A stretch of 64,000 nt of DNA, from the NCBI GenBank assembly GCA_029204225.1, contig CM055096.1, positions 33,922,571 through 33,986,570 of the forward strand. Direction: 5' to 3'. Positions within the stretch are counted from its first letter, which is position 1. Each line of letters opens with the position of its first letter. The notes beneath the pieces were generated by a model. It searched no databases and was not told the DNA's origin. It was given only the letters and a program-made list of their open reading frames with translations. Shown piece by piece: positions 26,701-38,300 of this stretch. The DNA comes from Diphasiastrum complanatum. Taxonomy: Eukaryota; Streptophyta; Lycopodiopsida; Lycopodiales; Lycopodiaceae. The translations under genes were made by a program, and so were the position numbers.

Positions 26701-28360
26701 AAATTACAACAATCATACATTGCTTGCATCGGGGCCTTAAACCAACACATAGCCACCCTAGAAGAACGCTTATTACAGAGAGTCTCCTACCTAAGAGAGT
26801 AATTGCCAGTTCTTCAGAAGCCCATTATCCTTCAAACATTCACATTTTATGAAACCTGTTTTTTAAAAAAAAAATTCCAACTCTGTTTTGACAGTGTGAA
26901 TTTTCCAATCATTGTTTGAGTGGGGAAAACACAAAAGATACACCAAGAGGTTAAAATCACAACTTCAGCAATATACAGCGAATGGATTTCTGTAATTTGA
27001 ACTGGAAAACATATAAAGAAAGAAGAGCATGCCTTCAAATCTATTCACCTTCAGTTCTTACAACCATTCACAGAAGATGACATAAAGATTAGGGAAAAAA
27101 CTATGTCCCCTCAGGTGTGGGAGAACATTATCCAGCAGAACAGTAGTGGAAAAGATAAAAGATACGCCAAGAGGCTAAAATCACTCATTGCATCTTAGAG
27201 TAGAAAATACCGTAAATTTAGGGCCTTATTGTAGACCCGTAACATAACAGAATACAGATTTTGCAGTACTCATGAGTTGATTTTAGGTGACCTATGTAGG
27301 CCTCTCACAGTACAGTATCAATAAGAACAGGTGCCAGCTTTGCAATTTCTGGCATTAACCCACAGGAGATTGAACCAAGGGACATAAGACAAGGCACATG
27401 ATTTTTGCAAACAGGCGACCAATTGATTCTGCCTCCATCATCCAAGGAAATGCGATCGTCAGGGGTGAACAGGAACCACATGTAAGAACCACCCTTTCCG
27501 GGAAAACATTTATTGTTGGTAGTATGTACTATGGACACCTAAAGCAATAATGCTCAAGTGGACTTTTTAAAGCATGTGTGCTTCATGAACATCTACATCA
27601 TGCTACTTTGAAGCAATGATCATAGCAGCGAAAACTGATCTAACATCCTATGGAAATAACTCCTATGCCATCTTCAGACATATTCATAGGGATTGTTCAC
27701 TTTAGTGCCCTTTAACGCTTAGGAGAAACCTTCACTACGAAGCATGTCAAGACTGATTCATTCTTCCTGGAAGAAAGAAATATTAAGACAGCATATCTTC
27801 CAAAAGACTCCATTACAATCGTCTCGCAAACATGGATTACCCAAAGAAGAAGCAAAAGTGGTTCTGATTCTTGTGGCATGTGTTGACCTGTGCTGATGTT
27901 CACTCCAGCCGAGCAGTTTAGATCAATTCAATCACCTATTACCTGATACATACACACACCAAAGTGCTGAAGTATGAGAAGAGTTGAAGACCTAAGAGTC
28001 AGTATAATGCAAGCCAAAGAATCAAGCTTCATACGGGACAAGAGAAACTGTATTTCGCAATCTAAAAACACATTTAACTACTTTGACCTACCATCAAATA
28101 CTCACTGCTAATGCTAGGTCTGAAAACGCAAAGCCAGAACTTATCTCAGAGAGAAATTGTTAGCGTTGGAGTTGATGATTATTTGTACAAGAGAGGTGTG
28201 TGGTTTGAGAAAGTGGAAAAAGAGACTCACAAGGTACATCATTAGTTTTCAAAGAAAGACCCTATAGAAAGAAAATGATCAAATTCTTGCTTCTTTCCAA
28301 AGACCCATAATCAGAGTTCTTAGCAATGATTGTGGAAGTTTAGATTGAGAGGTGTGTGGT
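26701..28360. other. no gene recognised
   Basis: A 77-codon minus-strand frame at 27,305-27,538 (containing GSYMWFLFTPDDRISLDDGG and SCGLMPEIAKLAPVLID) looks protein-like and could be a stray exon, but I cannot assign it. A short phrase (AAGATACRCCAAGAGGYTAAAATCAC) occurs twice, near 26,933 and 27,155. The rest is AT-rich. Confidence 0.3.
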
Positions 28361-28361
28361 C

Positions 28362-28392
<31 letters not shown>

Positions 28393-28402
28393 CAGAGAGA
28401 GA
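28362..28402. repeat. imperfect (AG)n microsatellite
   Basis: AG run with two CAG interruptions. The 63-codon frame across it is an artefact. Confidence 0.9.
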
Positions 28403-28403
28403 G

Positions 28404-28600
28404 TTTACAAATGAGTTCCTCAAACTTGACTTCCGCACAAACTTGACTTCTGTTCACTGGTCACTGAGAGAAGAAACGATTGTGCCAAAGGGTCAAAGGA
28501 AACTTCTTTTCCTTGTTTTTCTTTTGGATGCAGAGCGGGGATACTAGGTAAGTTTCCTTGCAAAGGAAGCCACTCATGCCTTTGATTATCCTATATAAGC
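28404..28600 (+). repeat. diverged copy of the 308-bp unit at 29.7 kb
   Basis: Shares with the tandem pair at 29.7-30.3 kb the order AAATGAGTT..., TGTGCCRAAGGGTCAAAGG, ACTTCTTTT.CTTGTTTTTC, TAGGTAAGT.TCCTTGCAAAG and GCCACTCATGCCTTT. It is more diverged than the other two copies are from each other. Confidence 0.8.
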
Positions 28601-28708
28601 TGAATCATTAGTTTTAAAAAATGAAAGACTCTCTAGACCTAAAATGATCTCAATTCTTGAAAACTACCATAATCTGAGTTCTTAGCAATGATTGTGGACA
28701 TGTAGGCA

Positions 28709-28713
<5 letters not shown>

Positions 28714-28761
<48 letters not shown>
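28714..28761. repeat. (GT)n microsatellite
   Basis: About 48 bp of uninterrupted GT. Confidence 0.95.
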
Positions 28762-28763
<2 letters not shown>

Positions 28764-29108
28764 TGAGTGATGTCCTTGTTCAAATCAATCTCCTATACAA
28801 CAATGCGGATCCAAATATAGCATGCATGCTCGTCATGTCGGATGAACTCGAAGATCGGATAAGAGACTCTCTGTATAGGCACGCAACTCCTCTGGATCCA
28901 CGGCCACTAGCTGATCTAGCCTCAGATCTGTATACAGAATCCCATCTATATCCTGGGAAGGTGGGTAGCCCTCACTCCTGACTCTCATGAATCTCCACAA
29001 ATATCAGTAAACCCCATCAGGTCCCTACTGTGGAAGATGAATGTATACCATCACAGTTCCAGACTCTTATCTGGAGATGGTACCCCCAAACCTGGGGACC
29101 CCAAGTCC

Positions 29109-29609
29109 CTAGCACTGGGAACTGCTAGGAGCACTAGCAAGGAAGCGCACCCGTTCGTCCCGATATATGACCCGTCTGCCAGACTCTCGAGCGTCTTGAA
29201 AGGCTTTACGCCTTTCCTCAACTTGAATATATGTGAGATCACCATCCATAAAGATAGTGGTGCTACGTAACTTGAATCTGCAACATAGTCTCTCTGTGAC
29301 TCTCCAAAGAAGTAAAATGGATGATAAGGTGGCTGTATGTCTGGTAGTCCTCCATGCCGCATCTAATCCATCTATCCTGTGACCTAATGTGATATCAAGG
29401 AATCGCTTAGCTTCCACCATGGCATCCTGTGTGTCTGGTATCCCTCGCACTCAAATGTTGTGTGCTTTTTGCTCTCTAGCTTTTTCTTCCGAAATGGTGG
29501 CTGAAATGATTGAAGATATAAGATACGAGGACGGCGGCACTGCCGGCGTGGCAGGCAGCGCTGCTGCTTTTACTGTTCTTGTAGAGGGAGGGCTCCGTTT
29601 TGGAGCCAT
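29109..29609 (-). pseudogene. LINE-type ORF1-like remnant
   Basis: The minus strand from 29,609 (MAPKRSPPSTRTVKAAALP) runs through a TGA at about 29,451 into VRGIPDTQDAMVEAKRFLD, TLGHRIDGLDAAWRTTR and, after a frameshift, LRSTTIFMDGDLTYIQVEER then RRVIYRDERVRFL. The arrangement resembles the RNA-binding ORF1 of L1-like non-LTR retrotransposons: a variable N-terminus, an RRM-like segment beginning with a hydrophobic RGIP motif, then a (K)L(R)xTxIFxDxDLTxxQ(xx)ER motif. No endonuclease or reverse transcriptase was found next to it. The assignment rests on motif memory and should be treated as tentative. Confidence 0.42.
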
Positions 29610-29700
29610 CTTGGTGGTTATGGAGCGAGGGAGGTAGGGAGAGAGACTGCCACCAAGATGGGATGGAAGCAATGGAGAGAGAGAGAGAGAGAGTCTATAT

Positions 29701-30317
29701 AAATGAGTTGCTTAACTCTTGATTCTACAAAAACTAGCCACTGATAAAAGTAGAGTGTGCCGAAGGGTCAAAGGCAACTTCTTTTTCTTGTTTTTCTTTT
29801 GGGTGGAGAGAGTGGATATTAGGTAAGTCTCCTTGCAAAGAAAGCCACTCATGCCTTTTATTGTCTTGTAACCAAAAAATTCACTTTGTCTATAAGTTCA
29901 TAATGATTGCAAACTCAAAAATCTAGATGATAACATTATAAAATGATAATATTGGGTAAAACACAGTACGAAACTTTCTCGTATATGCAAAGTAGCATCT
30001 CTGGGATAAAATGAGTTGCTTAACTCTTGATTCTACACAAACTGGCCACTGATAAAAGTTAGGAGTGTGCCGAAGGGTCAAAGGCAACTTCTTTTTCTTG
30101 TTTTTCTTTTGGGTGGAGAGAGTGGATACTAGGTAAGTCTCCTTGCAAAGAAAGCCACTCATGCCTTTTATTGTCTTGTAACCAAAAAATTCACTTTGTC
30201 TATAAGTTCATGATTGCAAACTCAAAAATCTAGATGATAACATTATAAAATGATAATATTGGGTAAAACACAGTACGAAACTTTCTCGTATACGCAAAGT
30301 AGCATCTCTGGGATAAA
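29701..30317 (+). repeat. 308-bp tandem duplication
   Basis: Two adjacent copies, 29,701-30,008 and 30,009-30,317, beginning AAATGAGTTGCTTAACTCTTG and ending TAGCATCTCTGGGATAA. They differ by only a handful of changes and a short indel. Confidence 0.95.
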
Positions 30318-30713
30318 ATCATATAACAAACACATATGTGAATTGGCATGCTTGAAAGGCACTATATAACTGCCAACTTACAGGCACAAATGTGAACAAT
30401 AGCATGGAGATGATTCCAATAGCTAAACATCTTATGACTGTGTGCCTCCCCAAGCAAACCCAATGTGTTAATATCCACACTTGAACACTTAAGGGTCCAA
30501 ATGAGGCATTTAGTAGCACTCATATTCTTTTTTCTTAAACAGGCCTTTGGAATGACTGAAGCGTGTACTAATTTTGACTGAAGCATGTACCACATTCAAA
30601 TATAAAATTTAGCAACTGTTAATGACATGCAACAAGGTTAACAAGTCCTATACCTTAAACTGCCATTGGTGATTGGTCTAAGAGCTGATTAAAGCTGGTG
30701 AATGTTAATAAAG

Positions 30714-33700
30714 CTAGGCTTGCACTCTATTGCACTTGGTGAAAATATGGAGAAAACAAGGAAGAATTATGGACAGGTTATTACCAGAATCATCAAGAGA
30801 ATCTATGTGGACAAAGAAACTTGCTCCCACAATAAGGTAGCAGAAAATCAGCATCAAACCCTTGAAGTAATTTGAGGTACCTTCCTGCAGCACAAAATAT
30901 AGCTCATTGATTCAACTCTACTCAAAGTACATCAGGAAGAACAAAAGCACCAGGACTCTCTGAGAGTGGCTAAACTGCTTAGATGCAAACGTCTTGTTTT
31001 ACTACCAGATAACGTCATTGTCATCAAATCTATTAAGTGTTTTTGAAAAAAAGACACTCTCACAGTACATACTATGTTATGGAAACTATGTAAACGGTGC
31101 CATTTAGTAAAATTTCCACCTGCAGCATAAATGCCACGACCAAAACAGTGATGAAAAGTGTAGCGGTCTCAAAAAGCTGAAAGTTGAGGTCCATTGGTTT
31201 TCCCATAATCCACCCTATCACAACACAGAAAGGAATCTGCAACAACAATTATCAAAAAGTAGGGAGTGTAAAGCTTACCTCATACAAAATTAATGAAACA
31301 ACCTCTCTGCAAATTCCGGTATAAATAATAGGAACTTATTATTCTAGGGTCTCCGATACACTACCACACGAAACCATGGTTAGGCTAAAAGAGGGAGGAT
31401 TTCAAACCACAAAAGCTGTTCCAGTTACAGGTTTTTATTTGTAGATAAGAGGAGATGTATGCTATTTGCAAGACTGTTTGGTTATGATGGAGGACATCAT
31501 ACAAAATGAAAATACCAGCTAGCAAGTTGTGGTGGCAGAGCCTAAACAATATACTTAGGAAGTCATTCCTGCAGCTTTTGGAAGAACATAATATACTTAC
31601 CAAAAACATGGAAATCTGAGTTGACGACCCAATTGCAACTCCTAATGAGATATCCTGCAATTAGAGTGATTGAGAGTTGTTATGCAGACACTTCCATATG
31701 ACAAGCTCTATCATGCAGACGATGGACTAAATGCTGCAACATCCTTGGCATATCAGTGTCCCTATATAATTTAAATCAAGTTGCATAAACATATGTTTAA
31801 TTCGTCCAATTCCAAACACTCCAACATGCCAAGTTTTCATCACTTCAAAGTATGACAGAAGCAGCTTCAACAAACGTTTATTACACTAAACAGAAGAGCT
31901 TAAGTCTAATAATGATAAGAATGATCTGAAGCTCCAGCTAAAAAGCAACTATACAAACATCCAAATTCCAACCACAATTTTGTTGACTACAAGTATCTGC
32001 CTTAGGTTTTGCCCTGATTAGCTTGTACTTTTCAAGAAACTTAATATGTGGATCTTGATCAGTCAGGCAGCTATAAGTTCATGATCTATAAAGTACAATG
32101 TTATAAATTCATGATCTATAAAATCTTAAGTGTATAGAAAGACAACGCGGATGCCTAAATAATCACTTACTAGTTTATCTTTCAGTGCAAACATTATTGC
32201 ACTTGCATGTTCAGCTGCATTTCCCACAATAGGCAATATGATTACGCTTATGAAAGCAAGAGGAATATCCCAGCTGTCTGAAGCACCCTGCAGTAGTGTC
32301 ATCCAGAATAACGTTGACTTAGCTCTGTAATATTTTGATTCTCCTCAGAATATCTAGACATTAACCACCTTTGTCATCATCCACTGGACAAAGGAAAGTC
32401 AAGAAACTGAACTTTCAGTCTACAAAGAGGCCTTTTATAAGTCAGGTCATGTTAGCAGTGAGCGTCACCATGTGTACTACCTTTCTTCAATTGAACAGTT
32501 ACAGGATTTGCAAATCATCACCTACCTGGATAGCATCCACAAGGTACTGTGAAAGGATAGAGATAACAACTGTCAATATGCCAAGCCAAAGATTGGCACC
32601 CCAAAAGCTCAAAACACATTCTTCCTCTTCTTCGTCAGATTCTCCTGTAGGTCCTTCGTCCTGCAATATAAAGGAGATTTTTTATTTGCGAAACGTTGAA
32701 CAGGAAATGATTAAATTGAAAATCTGAACATGATAAAATCAAACTTTGAGAATTCACATTCTTCTTTGTCTATCATCTGAAACTCTTCCTAGCCATCCAT
32801 TATTGAATCTATTAAGACACATAAAGGGAATAAGAAGCAGCTTAAAGCAGCATCTTCACAAGATATGATCATCAAATTGTTGCCTATTATTCTCTTCAGT
32901 GATGCTCTTCAACAATAGCCAAGGTCTACTTCAGAGGCATCCAGATATCTGTTTTCAGCATAACAAGTAGAGGGCTAGCCATAATCAAGCTTTGCTTTGA
33001 GCAAGAATTCTATTCCAAATACACACTGTTTCCTAATTATACTTCCTTCGGAATCGAACTTCTATTCATTCAGAAGTGGACCTGATCTAATCAAATTCCA
33101 TTTCTGATACGAGAATTTAAACTTTGTGCTAGATACTTCTATTTATGATACAAGATTTCAAACTTTGTGGTAGAAGTAGGGCACTAACCCTAAGTGAGCC
33201 TCATTACAGTTCAGTTCTTTCCCTATAGAGCTTAGAAACCCGTTCTGACCCTTTTTGGTCGGAACGTACAGTACGTTCCCGAATGTACTGGGTCAGAAAT
33301 TTTTCTTTTTCTTTGTCAAATGCTACTGTACTAATAGATATAGCCTTCAATTTTTCTTGATTTATCAAAGTCGAAGATGCCATACAAAAATAAGTTCTCC
33401 CTTGAAGAAGTGTCAAAAAAGAAGCTAGTGAAAATCTCATGGTGGAAAGTTTCAGGTAGAGTTGCACAAGCTAGCTGAGAAGATGAACTTCAAAATGATG
33501 TACATGCTATCCTGATACGTTATGCCTCTCATGTCAATAACGCCCATGAAGAAATTGAAAATGCATCAGATTTCAAAAAGGATCTGAATAGCTCAGTACT
33601 CATGAGTCACATGTCCCGAGGCCTCATAAGATTGTTACTGGTTTGATGGAATATCCACAGAGGGAGACTGCTTTCAAAAGCTTTTGAAAGAAAAGAGTCA

Positions 33701-35371
33701 AACTTAAGCAAGGCTTAGTAAGGCATGCTACAATATATCCGATGCAGGATGTCAGCAACTTGTCAAAATGGATGGGTTCAGTGAATATCAAGCTCCCTAC
33801 GTGCTTAATAACTAAGATAACCATATCCGAAATTGAAGGCCTTTTGAAAAGCACCAACATAGAGAAGAGATAAAAAGGACATTGAACAACAAAATAATAA
33901 ATTAACCTTTTACATGATCCTACCTCTTCAGCGTCGGCATACAGCTCCCTGTGGCTTTTCAACTGGAAAAAGAGGTAAGAGGCATAAGCTAAAAGCATAA
34001 CACAGCTGCTAAATCTTGAAAGAGTAAGCTCGGATGAACCAACGTGAAGCTCAGTGTGTGTTGAATGAAGAGCTGCCGGGAAAAGAAGCCCCATGACAGC
34101 CATCAAAAGCAAGCCTGAACTGACCAAAGCTGTTGCCTGCTTCACATAAAGGTAGCTATCTTAGCCCGCTCAAATCAAAGAGATAAATTTATTAAAGTGC
34201 TGGTGTCAAATCACTACATTATTAGTTATGCAAATATAATGCTTGACGGGCATGGAAATGGTATGAAACACAGATTTTCTGAAAGAGAGTGAACCTTGTT
34301 AAACTTTTGGTCCTTTCTTGGGTGTGCCAGACCACCAAAGAAGAATGCACATCCAAGGACTAGGAGCATATTTGAAAGTATAGATCCCAACAGAGAAAGC
34401 TGAACAACTCGAATCATCCCATTTCTTAAGGCAAAAATGGAGATAATCATCTCAGTCGCGTTGCCAAAAGTAGCATTCAGAAGCCCACCAACTGCAGAAA
34501 ATGCCGAGTTGCCTCATTAAGGCCACTAAAGCTTAAAAGCCCCAATAAATGCATTCTTCACTTTGCAGTTGATAAGGGATGATTACTGATAAGAATCATG
34601 TGCAACATATTTAAGCACTAAGACATGCAAATAATCTGAATAAAATTCCTCGGTGCCATGATGCAAGAAGAACATTGAGCCATCAGAACACAACTACGTT
34701 AACCCTTGTCTTTAGAAGTTTTGCTTCTTCAAAGCAGGACTTTTATGGAGATCTACGTTGTCTTCATAAGCCTATTTTCCTGAATAAATATTCGTCATGT
34801 AGCGTGCTAATGAAAGTGCAAAATTTGACAGGTAACTGGCACAACTAAAGAAAAGAAAAAAGAATTCTCCTCATCATCCACAATCATTCTTGAAACCAAA
34901 TCTCATAGTAAGTTTTAAATCAGCTACTTTTGCTACTTCCTAAAAGAAGGACAAGGGATGTCTTTCATTAAGTTGAACTCCTTGAGTCCCCTATGGAGCA
35001 TTTGGGTCTTTCCTCCCACCCCTTCGCACTTCCTAAAATAATTTCAAATAGAAACTTGTGATAATGAAAACCTAAATCATGAGATCTGCTGTCCTTACTT
35101 GTAGAACCAGTGTGGACTGAAAGCTGCCTGCATGGACAGAGAAGATACATAAGAGGAAACACCACAAAATTAAAAATCTAAAAATAATGCTATAAGAAAC
35201 TCTGGGTAAGTTGATGAATGCACAATAGCCATAATAATGCATTCACTTTTTATAGTAAAAAGCTTATGAGATGTACAAAATACAAAGTTACAGCAGCACC
35301 TACTCTGTAACAAAACCCAGCCGCTCAGCCAGGGGTCCTATTGCCAACAAGCTGCACAAGAATATCCACCC
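30714..35371 (-). CDS. CAX: CAX exons 3-11 (membrane core and C-terminus)
   Basis: Exon products: [20 protein letters not shown] (exon 3), QLSVHTGST (exon 4, only 29 bp), first alpha-repeat and [20 protein letters not shown] (exon 5), [20 protein letters not shown] and [20 protein letters not shown] (exon 6), acidic loop and [20 protein letters not shown] (exon 7), [20 protein letters not shown] plus second alpha-repeat (exon 8), [18 protein letters not shown] (exon 9), [20 protein letters not shown] and [18 protein letters not shown] (exon 10), [20 protein letters not shown] (exon 11). No stop or frameshift interrupts them. The last exon may instead splice at GATTCTG|GTAATA near 30,783, which would replace the 22 final residues and move the stop. 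Confidence 0.95.
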
Positions 35372-38300
35372 CTGTAACCAGAAATTTCAAAACTTTAGAA
35401 ATACAATTTGCAAAACCACCCAGTGATTCCACCTACAACAATGTCATCTAGAGTGAAACAATAAGACCCAAATAATAGATAATTAATTAGCTATATCTTG
35501 CTACTGAGAATCATTCTCTGCAAATTTCAGCTATAAGCATCTGGTCGACTTCTTGAGTCAACAGTCTTAAAGACTTGACATGCTTTCTGTCATGCACATT
35601 GCAATATGGTGAAAATCTTTGCTTGCAGACAGGTCACAATAGCTTGTTGGTTCAAACAAGTATGGCCAGTTCACTAAATTGAGCAACATATAGATGCCCA
35701 TTCAGTGGCAAATATTGAAATTGACAACCTAACTTGAGCCCATTCCGAAAGTGAAAAACGACTTGCAGGAACACTAATCATGTGACCCTGTCAAGGCTCA
35801 GGTTTCTAAGCTGTCAAAAGACCAAATTCTGAACAAGTATATGGATGTTATGTCTAGGATAATATCCAACATATGACTGAGAAGTGCAATCTTCAACCTG
35901 ATCGAGTCAAACCACAAAGTCTTAGACCATCAACTTCATCATGCACAGCATGGACCAAATGCTACATCATCCCTAATCACTTCGTCAGCGAATAAGGGCA
36001 GGTCACATGCACATATATATGTCCACGTTAGCTTTCATACTTCTGTACAAAGACCAGCATATTGAGTTTCTCTCACTTTTTCGGAGGCTGAGGGCAGACT
36101 CAGTCCCAATACTAAAGAGCAAAGTCAATAAAACTCCCTACTTCCTCATGGCACATAATTGTGATCACTGCTTGAATTACGAACTGCTTTAATAAAAGTG
36201 CAAACCAAAACCATGCAGATTGTCTGATTTAAAAGATATCTACCGATAGTTGAGCTTTCAAACAGTGACTTGTGCTGTAAAGCATCTTAGGTTTCGATGT
36301 CAGGTTATCCACAGTTCTGCCACCTATACATACCAGCTCTCTCTTAAAAATACATTTCACTTCTTTGGAGTGCATTTGACCTCCTCATTCATGTGTTCAA
36401 TCATGCATCTATATCAAAGTGAGTCAATACCAATGCGACAAATTTTGAGCAATACCAGTGCTTTCTCAGATATAAGCAACACTGGCTAAGTATCTTAACA
36501 TCATGAATTGGCCATTGTTATTACCTTCCTATAATGATCCAGACATGAGGGTCCGGGCCGGAATGCCCGCGTCCGCGTCCGCGTCCGGCGTCCAGACCCC
36601 CGGACGAGGGGTCGGACGCATCCAATTTTTTTTTTTTAACTAAAAAAAATTCAAAAAAAAATAAAATTCTGTCGCATCCGGGGGGTCCGGACACCATATT
36701 TTTTTTTTTAATTTTTTTAAGTCTAATTTTTTTTTTTAGATTTAAAAAAAAAACGGACGCATCCGGACGCGCGTTCGCGTCTGCCATCCGCTTCCTTAGC
36801 TATAATCAATACGTTAAGAAATGTTAATATTCCAAATTGTGGTATTCAAACAGTATTCCAATCACTAATACCTTACGGAATGTTAATACTCCAATCTGTG
36901 GTAATTGAGCAATATTGCAATCGATTCAATCATCACTGAAAATCTCTACCATACCCCATCATCTGACAATATCCAAGGAACACCTTGGCATCATTTAGGT
37001 CATACTGCATTGGTTAAGATGGTTGCATATACTGCAATATATTGTGTATCATTACTCTTCTGACTTTAAACTCCGAAGTGTATCAATATACTTCCATTCC
37101 CAAATTTCCTAAACTCAGGTTCACGGTGCATAGTTATAAGGGAAGCTCCTTAGATCCTGCTTACAAATACTAAACACAAAGGATAACACATTCTGGAGAA
37201 ACCACCCAACCAAGTAGAAGCATCCAATCAATCTCTAGAAGCCTCACCCCCAAGCCAAGGAACAAGAAGCATGAATGTAGAGTGAGAGCCTGGCAATGAA
37301 TTGAGAACCATGATGAGGAGTAGGGCAAGTTTGGACCTCTTATATAGAGCCAAAAGCATCCTGGGCACATAGCCATGCATAGCCCTATGTTCCCTATACA
37401 TAGATTCACCTAGAATAGAGTCCTATGCATGGACCAACTATTCATAGAATTGCTAATGATAACTCTACACATGCATACACTGTCTCATACCTTGTCTAAA
37501 CTCCATTTAGTGTGTTCTGGGTCTCACAAGGATATTAGTTACTTTCGGGTCACGTCCAGTATGACGTGGCATAACTAACAGCTTGTTTCACTGGAGCACC
37601 GTGTATCCAAGACTAGGAGTATACTGTATCCTATGTACTGGTCATGGACATAACAATAGTACTCAGCATTGGTGGGAATCAAATCGACAATTGTACACAA
37701 ATGGATCACCCACTCATAACACTAACTCACATACTCAACTGATAATATTCTTTGTGGACCCACAGCCCAGAGGGTTCCCAGGACTGACATGAGGTAACAG
37801 TGATTTTTTGTTGTGCATTACTTTATAGTTCATACAAATATAGATTCCAAAAATGATTCTGCTCTTGAAGACCACCATCCATTCAAGCAACAGTTTTATA
37901 AAAATCAATCCAGATACAGAGATGATTGCAAGAATTATGCTTACAAGAACCACAATGTATATACAGTCTGAAGATTATGACGACAATGGTTATGAAAATC
38001 AATGTGAGGACCATGATCATCACGATGATATTTAGCAATTTAAAGGCCAAAATGATCATCAATATCAACAGAAGTATGATGACACTGATGCACATCAATA
38101 TGACAATCGTCCATATCAAAACCAGTACAAGGATGGACATGTGAAAATACCAGCAAGATGCTCACCATTATAAATATCAATGCCATGGTAAACTATGTAC
38201 AGATGAAAATTACATACTTTGAACTGAAATCCGTGATGAAGTGCAAAATGTTCAGGATGACCATCAGAAAGGACGTTTGTTTGCTGATAAATACAGGTAT

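Noticed and set aside
36521-36787. 88-codon Lys-rich minus-strand frame
   Set aside because: It results from poly(T)/poly(A) blocks and GTCCG words of island 1.
37926-38144. Met/Ile-rich frame antisense and offset to the Asp/His/Tyr-rich stretch
   Set aside because: It is another frame of the same GAT/CAT-rich DNA; the acidic reading is no more convincing and only noted as decayed sequence.
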